Assembly (NCBI GenBank): GCA_018806985.1
Contig: JADANN010000450.1
Coordinates: 1,234,835-1,298,834 of the forward strand
Length of the DNA: 64,000 nucleotides
Reading direction: 5' to 3'
Origin: Angiostrongylus vasorum
Lineage: Eukaryota; Nematoda; Chromadorea; Rhabditida; Metastrongylidae
The notes under the pieces are model-generated. The model ran no database searches, was not told the DNA's origin, and worked only from the letters and a program-made list of their open reading frames with translations. This document shows, piece by piece, positions 46,686-59,072 of the stretch (within the stretch, counting starts at the first letter, position 1; every line of letters starts with the position of its first letter). A program made the position numbers and the translations under genes.

Positions 46686-46714
46686 TTAGCAACAAAGAAA
46701 TGAACAATGGTAAA

Positions 46715-47290
46715 TGTTCAGTCTTACAACCACAACGATGTTAAGATATTCGCAAAGCTTGGACTCTGGGCCAGATCGAACCACAATTTCCTATTCCGGG
46801 GACTGGCGCACATTACACAGTGCACAACGGAGGCCCTTGCTCTGCGTTCCTTACACCTAGTTTTCTATCTAGCGCTGCCATCAGCAATCACCCGTCAGCG
46901 AGATCGATCTGTGGAACAAATATCGGCATTGAACCCAGTTAAGCTGAGGCTGCAGTCGAAATCACAATAAATTATAGTAGGCAGAAAACAAAATGTTAAC
47001 AATATTCAGTCTATTAATACAAAATATCCAAACACCTTTTATTTAGCTGCCTACTCCCTTTTATGGCAGGGGTTTTATATGAAATACAACCACAAGGATG
47101 CTCAGATATGAGCAAAACCGGGAACCTCAGCAGGGTTTCCAACGCGCGACATCCCCTACCTCAGGCTCACATGCTATCCATTCCACAATGCGATCAGCAA
47201 TCACCCATCCAAGAACATGATCTGGGGAGCATAAACAGGCAAAAAACCCACTTAGGCTGAAGCGGCATCGGAAACCACAATGTTCTAACT
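46715..47290 (-). repeat. Two SINE-1 copies
   Basis: Copies 46715-46975 and 47045-47290, same orientation, diverged in the A/B box region. Both keep GCCATCAGCAATCACCCGTC / GATCAGCAATCACCCATC and the GAAATCACAAT end. Confidence 0.62.
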
Positions 47291-47339
47291 TCTAGTTACT
47301 GCTTATTCTTTTTTTTTCACAGCAGGCGTACAAATAGTA

Positions 47340-47620
47340 AAAAAGGATAGCGCTCTCGGCGCTGATCAATCCATAAAGGATGAGTCATGCATTTTAGTTC
47401 ATTAGGCATTGTTTCGAAAGCGACTGGATGCATATCTGGCCTTTACAATGACTTGCGATGGTCTACCGATGTACCGAGCCAGTGCTGCTATCCTCCCAGA
47501 CAATTCTGGTACCAATTTGCCGACCCCGGAGGGATGGAGGGCTTGGGGCACTGCGAGCGACCTCATGTATATTTAAGGGCGCCTCCTACCACTGCGCCAC
47601 ACGCGCTCCTACCTGGCGTA
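47340..47620 (-). repeat. SINE-2 copy, minus strand
   Basis: Plus-strand order GCGCTCTCGGCGCTGATCAA, GATGGTCTACCGATGTACCG, GGGATGGAGGGCTTGGGGC; head at about 47600 with CACTGCGCCACACGCGC. Complete apart from small deletions. Confidence 0.7.
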
Positions 47621-47659
47621 TCATATGAAATATACCTGATTTAATTTCCAAAACCTAAT

Positions 47660-48864
47660 TTCTATTGCCCTCAGCATTGAAAAGTAATTCGCTAGTTTTT
47701 TTGTCAAACACGTATGAGGCTGTTACTACACATTTGTTCGCAATAGCTGATGTTCCGGCAAGTCTAACTTTCATCAGAGGCTTAAGAGGCCAACTTAGTT
47801 GCAACCTATCCAGCCAAACATCTCGCACTGGAAACGAAACATCTTCGCCACATAGATTCTTCATCTTCACATCTGATTCAGTTGTTCTTAAAATAAAACC
47901 GATCCGTAGTTATCCTTCATTATGGTTCATCTCTTCATGTTAGTTGGTAACCTCCGTCGAAAAATCCTATGGAATCCACCTCTGTCGAAAAAATCTCAGC
48001 GCGACTTGAGGATACGCTGATAGGCACGCCAGTTTTCACAAAGAAGGATTGCTAGTCCCAAATTTTTGCGTACAGCGACTGCAATGTAGTCAGAAACAAA
48101 AAACTCGCAGACTAAAAATGAGAAGTGGTTATGTCTAGAAGTGAAGAAAACGTACATTAGACCGCATTGTTTAGTTTCTAGACACATACTGGCGTATTCG
48201 CATTTACACATGAAAACACAATGTATATAACAACTTCACTGGTGCTTAACCTAAATATTGGAATAAGCTACAATGCACTTTGAAGGGACCAAATAAATAA
48301 AGAAGTTTCAGGTATTTAATTGAAAACACTAAAGTAAGTCGACCATAATCTATAATTCCCTGACCGGAATTCCTCTTTAGAAGGAGTACCTGTAGGGCAC
48401 ATTAAAGCACAAATGTTGTAAAATATAGCACTTTAACCAAGGAATTGAGAGACACCTAATATCGTAATGTTTGCCAGTTCTACTTTTTACGTTTCATATG
48501 AGCAATATAACCAGACACATTATTAGCACCGTAGAAAAGCTGTATTTAGAAAAAAGCACAAAACATTTCTGGACTATATTACGCCTCTAGGAAAGAATTT
48601 CCAAAACATCGACTATGCACCAATTCAAGGTTACAGATTCCCAGCTGTAACCGTGCTTTCCTAATGGTGTAAACAAGACTTCGAAAATCAGCGGCTTGTA
48701 AGCAAATCGATAGTAACATCAAGTAGCTGCTCATTTCGTTGCAACCGCATCTCGCCAAAAGAAACTCTCAAACTCTACAAATCTTTCTATGGAAGGCTAA
48801 TTATGGTGAAAAATTAATTACGAAGATGTCCGAATAACTCTGTACTGAACTATTCCTACTCTTT
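47660..48864. other. Mostly featureless; decayed PLE terminal repeat at 47690-47960
   Basis: TGATGTTCCGGCAAGTCTAA with CTTTCATCAGAGGC at 47740-47785 is an inverted, decayed hammerhead-type core with AACTTAGTTGCAACCTATCC, resembling the PLE-C terminal repeat. The rest (47960-48864) shows nothing. Confidence 0.45.
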
Positions 48865-49165
48865 TTAATGGCACGGTACACTGCGAAATATAACTTCAAT
48901 GATGCTGAGATATTTGCAAAACTCCGGACCGCAGGTGCCTGCTGTGGGGAACGAAAGCGCTGTTACCTTTGCCGGGGGTTAACGCGTTCACTACCACACC
49001 ATGCGGGTCCTTCGTTTCGCCTGTCTCTCAGCTAGCTCTATTTACCCGAATAGTGTGGTAGTGAAAGCGTTAGCTCCGGCAAGGGTAACAGCGCTTTCGT
49101 TCCCCACCGCAGACACCTGCGGTCCGGAGTTCTGCAAATATCTCAGCATCATTGAAGTTATGCGC
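48865..49165. repeat. Inverted SINE-1 pair
   Basis: Minus copy 48865-49035 and plus copy 49045-49165 with matching arms (CTCCGGACCGCAGGTGCC / GACACCTGCGGTCCGGAG). Same head-to-head layout as 19460-19815 and 36225-36560. Confidence 0.7.
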
Positions 49166-51420
49166 ACCGAACGACATCACCACATAGCAAAACAATGATA
49201 GTGGTTCACAAATGAATGAAATCTCGACGAAGAAGTAACTCACTTGATTGAAAGCGTAGTCCGACTCCATCACAGAGTTCTGAAGGATCTTTTGGCAAAA
49301 TATCAAAGATCGGACGGTGAATTCCCATTTCCAGCGTGCTATAAACACAAATTGCATAATATTTAGAAAGATAGCAAAAGTGCAAGGAAAATTTAGGGTT
49401 TAAAAACTAAGTTATGTCAAGAAAAACACTCAGACAAACCTACTCGCAACATTTAAATGACAATCTACACGACCACTTCACATCACCGTTTTCACACAGA
49501 CCTTGTTGAACCCGTAATGTTGGCCCAATAGCGTCCAAAGCTGACACATTGCTGAAAACCAACTATACTTAATATTAACATAATGCAAGCCAAAAAGACC
49601 ACTTGTACACAGGTTGTGTGTGTCCCGGCAGATAAAGGAAATGAAAAAACGGAAAGATGGTAGAATTGTTATTCACCTGGCAATCGTATGGATTAATGTT
49701 TTGGGGAGGTTATAAATTTCAACTCTTTCTTTATTTACATGTGGAAGAAGAGTCAACTCCTCTTGAAGAACGCATAGAAATCGTTGTGATTTAAACCACA
49801 CTAGGGGAATCTTGATGCGAACTTCTTTCGCCTTATAATTTCCATTAGAGCGAACACTAAAAGAACGACTTGAGACTACTGCACAGCTTGAATGGTATTT
49901 TCGAAAGTGAATATTTTGAATCACATAGGAATATCTTTTGGCGTTACGACCACTGATACACCCGAATGACTCTAATGCAGTGTGCTCACACACCTAAAAA
50001 TTGGAACACTAAAATTCGACAGTAGCTCCAAGAAGAACGTGTAACTGTGCGATATCCGCCCTAAAGTAGCATTCTGCGGAAGAAACGCATTAAGACCAGC
50101 CGCTTACCAAGTTGTTAGAGAAGTATCTCAAGAGCGCTGCTGTTAGGCATTTTACGGAAACTCACACGTTTCCTCACAGCCGGAGAAATAACAATGAGAA
50201 GCTTCGCAAAATCTCTCATAAATTCATCTCCCTGCAAACGGAAACTTCTATCCCCAACTTTTTTATCAACTACCTGAAAATAATGGAAAAAAGAGGTATA
50301 ATCTAGTCCCCGTAAACTTCCGACGACTTAATGCTTGATCTGAGAAACGGTTGAGACGACTAAGAATTACTCCACGACCTAATAGAAGATCGGCCGTATA
50401 TCATTTCAGTCCCGGCTTGGTGAACTTTCCTTTGTTAACGGTGATAAGTTTTCTAAACCAAAAAGTCCGATTTAACTAAAAATATGAGACCGATTTAACT
50501 AAAAATATGAGATGAAAATAGAAGGTTCGACGTACCGGAACCTCCTACACGTGTTTCCGAAAGACCTGACATCGTTCCCGTCCACAGCAATACAGACAGT
50601 ACAATTTCATCAAGAAGTGGGAAATTTCCTGGAATCATGACCTCGGATTTTCATGTCGCAAGTGACGTTTGCAGAGACGGCGCAGCTTGAGTCGCGTTGG
50701 AGCGCGATATTGACAACTGGAAGGGGAACTATCCTTTGAATTCGACACGTTTTACTTGAAGGAACTCTTTCATTTACAAACCATATTCAGGCTTACTGGC
50801 ACGTTTTCTTCAACATTATGTTATAAAGCTCATATTGGTTTTTTTTCGATTAGTATTCTTATTTTTGACCGCAGGGGCGGATGGCACAATGGTAGTGATG
50901 ATGAATACTCACAAAGCTTCTCGTTCTTCCAGGGTCGGAAAGTTGGGAGCGAATTTATCTAGGAGGAAATTAGTCTCTTTAATCCAAGTGGGAACGTTCT
51001 AACCCGGTTATCTCAGGACTCCAAAGAAAACCAGCTCAACCAGCATTTAGCATATTCAAGAAGGAAGGAAAACCCACAATCAGCGGCCGAATCCACACTC
51101 AAGAAGTTGGAAGACCTTCGTGAATGATGAGTGGGAGGAAGCGAATCCGTAATGAGAAGTGCTGGGGTCCACACAGTAGACGTGAAAGACTGGTCGTATA
51201 GAAATAAGAAAAATATCTAGTTGTAGAATCATTTTTACTCTGCGCAGTAGGGCTTTTTTCAAATATCCTTACATGAGATGAAGTGGATATTATGTTAGAA
51301 TTGTCCAACAAGCATAACTCATTCTCAGTAGCTAGATATTTATTTGAATAATTCGCTCTTTTCCTGATGAGCAACCGAACATTGTTGATATATTTATTTA
51401 TATGATCTTACAAACTGATC
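49166..51420. other. No recognised gene
   Basis: Longest frame is 106 codons on the minus strand (49673-49993), with no motif or convincing splice sites. A short tandem repeat lies at 50460 and a third dispersed-repeat fragment at about 51085-51180. Confidence 0.4.
50460..50512 (+). repeat. Short tandem repeat, 23-24 bp unit
   Basis: CGATTTAACTAAAAATATGA occurs twice in direct succession. Confidence 0.85.
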
Positions 51421-51424
51421 TTCT

Positions 51425-51604
51425 TTAGCTGATGCGAGGTTGGTATAGATCTTCATTGTCGCTGTCGTTGTTGTTGTTGTTGTTGTTGTTGTCGATGATT
51501 GACGTTTCGGCGATTTCGCCTTACACCGGACTCGTAACATCACGGGTCTGAGGAAAGCGAAATCGCCGAAACGTCAGTTATCGAGCAACAAGAACAACAG
51601 CAGC

Positions 51605-51642
<38 letters not shown>

Positions 51643-51690
51643 CGAAGACCTATACCAACCTCGCATCGGCTAAAGAAGACCAGTTTATAA
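51425..51690. repeat. Palindromic terminal-repeat unit with (GTT)n/(AAC)n arms
   Basis: The left arm has GATGCGAGGTTGGTATAG, then (GTT)n, then an inverted hammerhead core. The right arm has the core, then (AAC)n at about 51597-51643, then CTATACCAACCTCGCATC. The two triplet repeats are reverse complements and lie at equivalent positions, so they are part of the unit, not an independent microsatellite. Confidence 0.8.
51548..51575 (+). ncRNA. Hammerhead-like motif in (AAC)n hairpin unit
   Basis: CTGAGGA, A, AGCG-AAAT-CGCC, GAAAC, GTC. The conserved boxes are intact; the first helix II pair is A-C. The opposite arm (51501-51530, minus) has lost CTGANGA, so only one arm could be active. Confidence 0.55.
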
Positions 51691-51764
51691 GATCATATAA
51701 ATAAATGTATCAACTATCTATGCCGAGGTTTATAGAAAGTCGGTCTTTTGAGTTATTAAGAGAT

Positions 51765-52640
51765 GTTCGAACACTGTTGTTATAGAATTCATACTCATTC
51801 ACAATCGCTAATGTATGGCATTTTCGCCTTCCTCAGAACCTGGAAAGGTGAAATTGACATTCACTCTACTTAGCCAAACACCATTCACAACTCCAGCAGA
51901 CAAAACTTAAAACGTAAATTTTCATTCGCATTGCAAACGTATTCTCTTAAACACTCGTCGATTTGCCTTTTGTAAGGCTTACAGTTAGTTAGTGGAGACT
52001 AACCGCACAGAATCTTACGGATTGTGCGCTGCTCAAGTCCGAAAAATTCAGCAGGAGTTATAGCACCAGGCCACGCTTGATCATGAGACACTCGTCCCTG
52101 CTGTTTATTCTTGGCGTTTTGGAATTTATCCAAGAAGCATCAAGCTTTGCACACTGGTGTTTTGGATCTTGTACGAGGGTATCGAAATCTCCTTCGTTAT
52201 TCGTCTTCCATGTGTACCTAGGGAGTGTTCTGCTTTACTTTTAGCTTCCCAACTAGGTGTTTTTTTCACGCTGACACAGAGAAGTCAACTCGTTTCTCCA
52301 ACGTATTCGTTCACACCTCCTTTATAAAAGATTAGGTACACCGTACCAGAACTCATGCAATCGCCGTCTCTATCGTTGGGGAAAATCGTGTAGTTTTGCG
52401 TCTTGTACACACAGTCACACAAACGCTCACGAACAAGATGGCGCCTTACAGTGTTCAGTGGTATTTCAACCACTAGTTATTAGTTTCTCTAAAGTGGCCC
52501 TCTTTAAGCAATGTTTTGTAGCAGTGATTATTTCGCTGGAGATAAAGGGCAGGTTAAAAGGGACCTTATTCTCATTACATACATCGTCTAAGGGTGTTGT
52601 TCTTCCTCTAAACATATCCCAAGGAGTTACCGCTTCGTGT
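51765..52640 (-). pseudogene. PLE-E: C-terminal GIY-YIG fragment
   Basis: The minus strand reads VPFNLPFIS-like sequence, then [32 protein letters not shown] and EYVGETS, and a decayed tail ending near a degenerate terminal repeat at 51800-51850. It abuts the 3' end of RTE-2 at about 52640. Heavily frameshifted. Confidence 0.78.
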
Positions 52641-52649
52641 CACCCATAT

Positions 52650-55600
52650 CATCTGTCGTCCCACTGATCGTCGAGTGACTGACACAGGCTCCAGTAAATC
52701 TTCCATTTTTCCCCTGTCGAGTACAAGAGTAGCCCAGTGGGTTCTGCTCGCTCTAGGAACTTGTTGAGCATCAAACCTTTCTCCTAGACTTTTCGTGAAG
52801 AACTCTGGCTATTGGGTCCGTAGTATTGCTGCAGTACGTTTGACATCGCGAGGAATTCAGTCACGAACGGCTCTTGACCATCGGTTGTTGTTCATGGGCA
52901 TTACGTGCCCAGCTCACCTTATCGTCGTTCGTACACATTACATGTCTGGCCCACTTTATCTTCGACGACTTGGCATATAGAAGGGCGTACTTGATTTCTG
53001 ATCACTGACGTAGATCGGAGCTTCCTATCCCTTCCTTTATCTAGGTTGCACGGGATACTTCCAGTATTGTACTTTCGACTGCGCGTTAAATAACGTTGAG
53101 TGGTCTTCCATCGTGCTTACGCATCTACCACCTTTCCGACGCATACACTAAGGCAGGATGTGTACTGCTTGGTGCAGTAAAATAATAGAACAGCAGAGTA
53201 GTAGTGGCGATCAACTTGTTGCGTTCGACTCGGATTGGTCAATGCACTTTTGTTCTCTGTCTGCCCACTGTTGATGGAATACCCGAGTTTGTATTGGCTT
53301 GACTTGGTGCCGTAGGCTGAGGGAGTGATATGGTTGTATAAGTATGACGGGGGAGTACAGTAGCGCCATTAGAAGAGGTTAGACAGAGATAAGAGAGTAA
53401 TTTGGCCAGGGCACTGGAGAGTACTATGATGCATAAGCATGGCGAAGAATACAATAGTGCCCGTTAAAGGGGGTTAGCACATTAGAAAAGCACATGTGAG
53501 CTTGTGATATTGCAAAAATGGTAATAGCAACGTGATAAGGGTATGAGTAATTAGCAAATACTGATTGTGTAAAAATACGATTGTATATTACTACGATTAC
53601 AACAGAGTTAAGATTTACGTGCTCACAGTGCAAGAATGTGAAGTGCCTTCGCGGGAGTGCTTTAGCGGTAAGAGAGGAATTGCTGGGTGGAGTACCCGTG
53701 AGCAATGAAAGTATTTACCAAAACTGTTATGTTAACAACACGCAGTAATTACAAGAGAATCGATGCCAACATTAATGTATTGGAAATGCAAGAGCTACAG
53801 ATTTTAGTTAACATCATTTGTGGCTAGGTGGATCGAAGGAGCTGTGAATGAAAGGATTACGTGAGAGAGCAAATAATGATGAGGGAAGGGCAATGGCGAG
53901 CTCCAAGCCGTCGTCATAAGCCAAATGACGGTGCTAGTGGGCGTGGCTACTTCCAAGTGAGCAGCGTTGGTCGCAGGGTCAGGGCTTGGGTCGTGGGGTC
54001 TAGTCCCTAAGCAATGAGGCGTGCCGAATAGCATGCCTGTTGTACGTGATGGCTACGAGATGCTGTGTCTAGTGGGATGTGGATGTAGGGCGCACACGCG
54101 GGCGTTGTGGCAAATGCAGTCTCTATCGACTTATAGAATGTGTTCGTCAGGTGGATACAGTATTCTTTACTTGATAGAGGAATTCTCCATAGGAAGCATC
54201 GTGAAGTCGAAAATGTGTGCATGGAGTCGGGTGTTTTTTTCTCCTGTCCACATTTTTGATGCTCTTGAAAGCTCCCAAGGTCAGTCGCTTTCTACTGCTC
54301 AACTTTGGAACTAAGTCGTTCACCATGCTGATTTCCCGTCCTAGAAAGACAACTGGTGAATTTGGCGATATTCATTGCGTTGAGCGTGAATGAAATGCAC
54401 GCGACCCATCAGCTGCTTATGAACATCGTTTTTGCGAGATGTAGACGAAGACCAATTTTGCCACAGGTATTATCAAAGTCGGCAAACATTCGTTCCGCTT
54501 GCATACCGCTCGGTGTTGTAAGAATGGTACCATCAACAAAGCGAAAATTCCTTAACTGCCGACCATCGATTTCCATTCCTATGTTGTACTAGCCTTACTT
54601 CATATGACGATGTGGAGGGTAGTGTAAATAATTTTTTGGCAGCGTAGCATTCACTTGCCGAATCATTCTCTTAACGTCGATGTTAATACTATTGTAGAAA
54701 AAAACGTTATTTTACTTGCAGAATTCTAATATACCTCACGAACAATGTTTACGTACTAAGCAGGAACTCTCTAGCCATCCAGAGCTCCCATAGCAACTTC
54801 TGGCTCAACTGAGTCGATATCTTTTTCCAAACTGACGAAAGTGCGACAAAACGATCTCTTGGAATCCCTGAGTATTTCAATAAGTCTTGTTGTCGTGTGT
54901 ATCTAACCTGTCATACCGAAATCCTTTCCGAAACTCTGCTTGTTCGTATGACTGTTCTTCGTCCAGTGTTCTATCAATCCTGTTTAGGATGACTCGAGTG
55001 AACGTTTGTAGACGACAGAGAGCAAGCAGATAGAACAATAATTGCCGATATTGTGGAGATCACCCTTCTTGAGCTATAACACTGTCCGGCCGGTCCTCTC
55101 TTGATTAGGCATCATTCATTCTGACAAGCAACGTTTCTAGAGTCGAACTAGTGTGTTGACTGATGAGGACTGGGAGAATATTCTTCAGGTGTCTTCCTTT
55201 TGGACCAGGTTTTGTTTGATTCCTCACTGACAAAACAGTGTGTCGGATTTCGTAAAGGAGAACGGGTGTGAGGACATATCCGTCCTGCTTTATTTGGTGT
55301 GAGGGCATAAGGACGTGGCTAGTGAAGAGATCCGAGAAGTAATCGTGATGGCTTTCTCTGTTCCTTTTCTCGAACTTGTAACTGTTCCGTCTGGGCGCGG
55401 AGTGCTGTCATTTTTGGTGAAGCTTCGGCGGACTTTGCGAATGGTTTTCCCAACCTCTGCAGCTTAGACCGCAAGCGCCACTCATCTCGTTTTAAGATCT
55501 TCTTTCATCGCCTGTCCACCTTGTTTTGTAAGTTCAGAAATGAGTCGGCGGTTGTCCATAGTTTCTGAGATTCAACGCTGACGAATCAGTGTTTCTGGAG

Positions 55601-56630
55601 AGAGATGTCTGTTGCTGACTTTCTTTTCACTCTCAGCTTTCACAGCGCTAGCGTGAAGATGCTGGAGAGCCTATCGTATTCCTCGTCGATGCTACCAAGG
55701 TTGCTGTATTCCCAGTAGCCGGCAAATGAACTGGAGAAATTACAGTTTATGGCGGTTTTCGGTGCTCGTTTTTCTGAATTTATCTGCTTTTTCTCCTCTC
55801 CGTGTGAAGTCGAATCTTGCCAGGGCTAGGCGATGGTGTAATCAAGAGCAAAGACCTTTTGGAGCAACAGCTTAATCGGTTAAACAAGAAATTCTATTTA
55901 CTGTGATGATTCTATTTCATTATGGTAGTTTTCATTGGGGAACTTCCTCGTCCAGCACAAAGAGTAGGGCTTCTGGAATTTTGAGTTATCAGGGATTGTA
56001 TGAGACGTCACGATAATTTCAGAGAGGCGCACACCCTGTTTTTTTTTCCATTAAAAATCATAGGATTTCAAGCGGATGGTGTTCAGACCTTCTCATGGCT
56101 CAAATCATGAAGTCGCCTATGATTTTCTTAAAGAATGCATGGTTTTCTCTACAGAATTTTCCCAAATCCATATAGAACGCTTCTGTTTCGTCCTTGTCGC
56201 AGATCAATGTCGGTGCGTAAAGCTGTCGTAGCTCGATCTTAATCCAGATGTCCTCGACGCTGAGCTTCCGATTCCGGTCGCTAGTCTTTCAAGTGAATGG
56301 GTTTTCATGGCCAAACTTGTGTTGACGAGAATTTTGGCCAGCATTATCAAGTCCTCAATAGAGGATCAAGATGCCAGTGAACGTGCACTATACGCAAAGA
56401 TCGTCACCTTATTCGTTCCAGATTTAGCCGGTATAAAACTGAATTGAATTTTTAGTAGTGTCGCCGTACCCCTGATACTCAACATTACCCTATCAACGGT
56501 CTTCCAAAGTCAGGGAATGATGCCCTCTTATTTATATGTGTTTAGCTTTTTCATACTCACTCATCGTTTCCTGAGGTCTGAACGTGAGAGAAGCATATGC
56601 TTTTCAGGCTCTCCCTATGAGAACATTTTT
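52650..56630 (-). pseudogene. RTE-2: badly decayed RTE copy, interrupted
   Basis: Parallel to RTE-1 along its length: a C-terminal end similar to RTE-1's at about 52660-52780, [13 protein letters not shown] sequence around 52890-52970, HQIKQDGYV..EIRHTVLSVRNQT at 55105-55308 and endonuclease remnants to about 56450. An unrelated block of about 1.03 kb (about 53170-54206) splits it in the RT C-terminal part. Many stops and indels; older than RTE-1. Confidence 0.8.
53171..54206. repeat. Unknown repeat inserted in RTE-2
   Basis: RTE-2 homology to RTE-1 stops after AAGGCAGGATGTG and resumes at TCGAAAATGTGTGC. The insert is related, in inverted orientation, to 58205-58700 plus 60266-60600, the repeat that PLE-B entered. 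Shared blocks include TTACTGCTAAAGCGCTCCC and TGCATTACTAATACATTAAT. No coding motif or clear terminal repeats were recognised. Confidence 0.65.
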
Positions 56631-56639
56631 CGTGAAATG

Positions 56640-58200
56640 TTCTCTATCTTTCACTTAAATTGCAGCAACTCGAGAATGGCTTGTTGGTAGAGCACGAAAA
56701 GAAAAATAAAAATGTACGGTTTGTCGATTGCGCAACTAATGACTCTCTTAAAACAGTGTCTTAGTTGTTCAATCCTCAGGTGGTCTGGTAAATATTTTGC
56801 ACAAATTAGAGGGTTGGCCATGGGACAGCGTTTAGCACCAAGCCTTGCCATCGCTTTCATGTCTAAGGTGGAAGCTCCAGTTCTCGACCACCGACCATTA
56901 CTGTCGATACATAGACGACTGCTTCATCGTCTGTTCCACACAAGAACAGATGGATGAGCGCTTTGAATTGTTAAACCGACAGTCAGAGTATGTAAAATTT
57001 ACACGAGAAAAACCAACCGAAAACTGGCTTCCATTCTTAAACATCCAAATAAAGCTCTCAGAAAGTGGCTATATAACAAAATGGTATCGTAAGCCAAGTA
57101 GTAAGAACATACTAGTTCACTACCTCTCCCTCTCATCCCTCACACATGAAAAAAGCACTTATCAAAAACATGTACCGTACGGCTAAAAAATGTGTGCATA
57201 CGACGTAGAAGCCATTCGGGTTGGACAAAAACGTAGGGGTAGTTCCCCAAAATAATGTCTCGGACGTAAGTAAGATCCCTTTTTAAGCTACCCTTCATAC
57301 CAAATGAAATAAGTTACGCCATTAAGAGATGCTTAAGAAAAAGTGGTCTTGAAAATTATATAACGATTATTGACATCCCACCCAATACCCTACGCCGTCA
57401 GTTAGTTCGCAACCGTCTCTGTGATCGTTTGTGCAGCTCAAAAAACTGTATGATCTGTCCCTAATGGGAGAGACGGGGGATTGCATGAGTTCAGGTATAA
57501 TATACTTGATCTCATGTAACGCATGCGATGAGGAATATATTGGGGAAACGGGTAGACCACTTTGTGTCCGCATAAAAGAACATCTAGATGGGAAAGCTAA
57601 AATTCGTCAAACCACTCCTCTAGGTACGCATAGGGCACAGAAGCACAATGGCGACGATTTTGAAGTGACCGTGCGGATCCTGGCGCAGGAGTCGAAAACA
57701 TCAACGCGGAAAAACTCTTGAAGCGTTTTGGATAAATTTCAAAAAATCCAAAGATGAACCGGGAAAGCCGAATGCCTCACTATCACACGTGACCTGGCGC
57801 CCTATTTCAAAATGATATTTTGACCCCGGTGTGTGTCGTGCTCGCGACCCCACGTGAACAACGCGTGGGCCAGTCCCACTCGTTACATCACGGTGAGTAG
57901 CCTTTCAGTATGACCGTAGCATCCTAACCCACCATCTATTTAAAACTTTGATCTTCATTAATACTTTAGCCTTTTACACCGAATAACTAAAGTATTCTAA
58001 TATAAAATACGTCCAGGCTCTGAAGGCGAAATCGCCGAAACGTCAGCCATCGACAAACAACACCAACAACAACGACAACGTCAACGAACACCTATACCAA
58101 CCTCGGATCAGCTAAAGAAGATCAGTTTATAAGATCACATATATAAATATATCAACTATCTATGCCGAGGTTTATAGAAAGTCGGTCTTTTTGTATTATA
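56640..58200 (+). mobile_element. PLE-D: 5'-truncated Penelope-like element
   Basis: Starts in RT just before motif B, runs through GIY-YIG, and ends in the second terminal-repeat type (58010-58190, with ACCAACCTCGGATCAGC). It lies immediately upstream of the 5' end of RTE-2. The terminal hammerhead motif has lost three bases of its CTGANGA box. Confidence 0.82.
56712..57730 (+). pseudogene. PLE-D RT fragment + GIY-YIG endonuclease
   Basis: GLAMGQRLAPSLAIAFMSK (motif B), then after a frameshift CRYIDDCFIVCS (motif C with intact YIDD), NWLPFLNIQIKL and KWYRKPSSKN. The endonuclease part (57431-57721) keeps [29 protein letters not shown] and GTHRAQKH. Frameshifts at about 56900, 57180 and 57460 make it non-functional. 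Unlike PLE-A it retains YIDD, so it represents a less altered source. Confidence 0.87.
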
Positions 58201-58782
58201 AAATACTTGGCACAATGGCAGCTTTCGTGTCCCACATTCACATTCCCCTCTTAACCGCTAGGGCGCGTCACTAGACATAGCCTTCTTTACCATCGGGCAC
58301 ACCATCAGGCATACTACCGGGCACGCCTCATTGCTTGGCGAATAGACCCTTCGACCCAAGCCTTGACCCTGCGACCAACACTACTCGCTTGTATGTAGCC
58401 GCACACCCAGCACCGTCGTTTGGCTTCTGACGGCGCCTTGGAGATCGCCGTTGCCATTCCATCATCATTGCCCTCCCGATTAACCTTCCTTTACAAATTC
58501 ATTTGCTTAGGTTGTAGTGATATTAACTGAAATCCCTTAGCTCTTGCATTACTAATACATTAATGTTATCGTTGATTCTCATGTAATTACTTTGGGTAGT
58601 TAACATGGAAGTTTTGTTAAGTACTTTCATTGCTCACAGGTACTCTAACCCAGCAATTCCTCTCTTACTGCTAAAGCGCTCCCACGAAGGCACTTCACAT
58701 TTTCTTGTTCAGCAATCGCGAGGTTGTTAAACAGCATACATTTACTTCCATAGAAAAAACACAGTACAATACAACAGTAGCT

Positions 58783-58809
58783 GACGTTTCGGAGTATCGC
58801 CTTCTTCAG
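58783..58809 (-). ncRNA. Hammerhead ribozyme-like motif (PLE-B left arm)
   Basis: The minus strand reads CTGAAGA, A, GGC-GATACT-CC, GAAAC, GTC. One base of helix II is deleted relative to the right arm, otherwise the core is intact. It lies downstream of the PLE-B coding fragment in its sense. Confidence 0.6.
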
Positions 58810-59072
58810 AGCCTGGAAGGGGTATACAGACATACAATTTATTAGGCCAAACGCTTCAATGACACTTACAAAAAGACGAAAAACTCTATGGTAATTACAT
58901 GGTCAACAGCTTCTCGAAAAAACTCACCGCTTTTTTTTACGTGCCTTCCAATGAGGAAGATTAGAACAGCTGATTATGGTCGCATAAGGTTGATGACTGC
59001 ACCATCCCACATCAGAAATTGATGCGAACATACGGGGTCAGGTCGCGTATGACCTCTGGGCATTCATCCCTG

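Noticed and set aside
51597..51643. CRISPR-like or independent microsatellite array
   Set aside because: Pure triplet repeat forming one arm of a palindrome; no spacers and a eukaryotic context.
58021..58045. Hammerhead core at the PLE-D 3' end
   Set aside because: CTGANGA is reduced to CTGA by a three-base deletion; cannot form the core, so not listed as a ribozyme.
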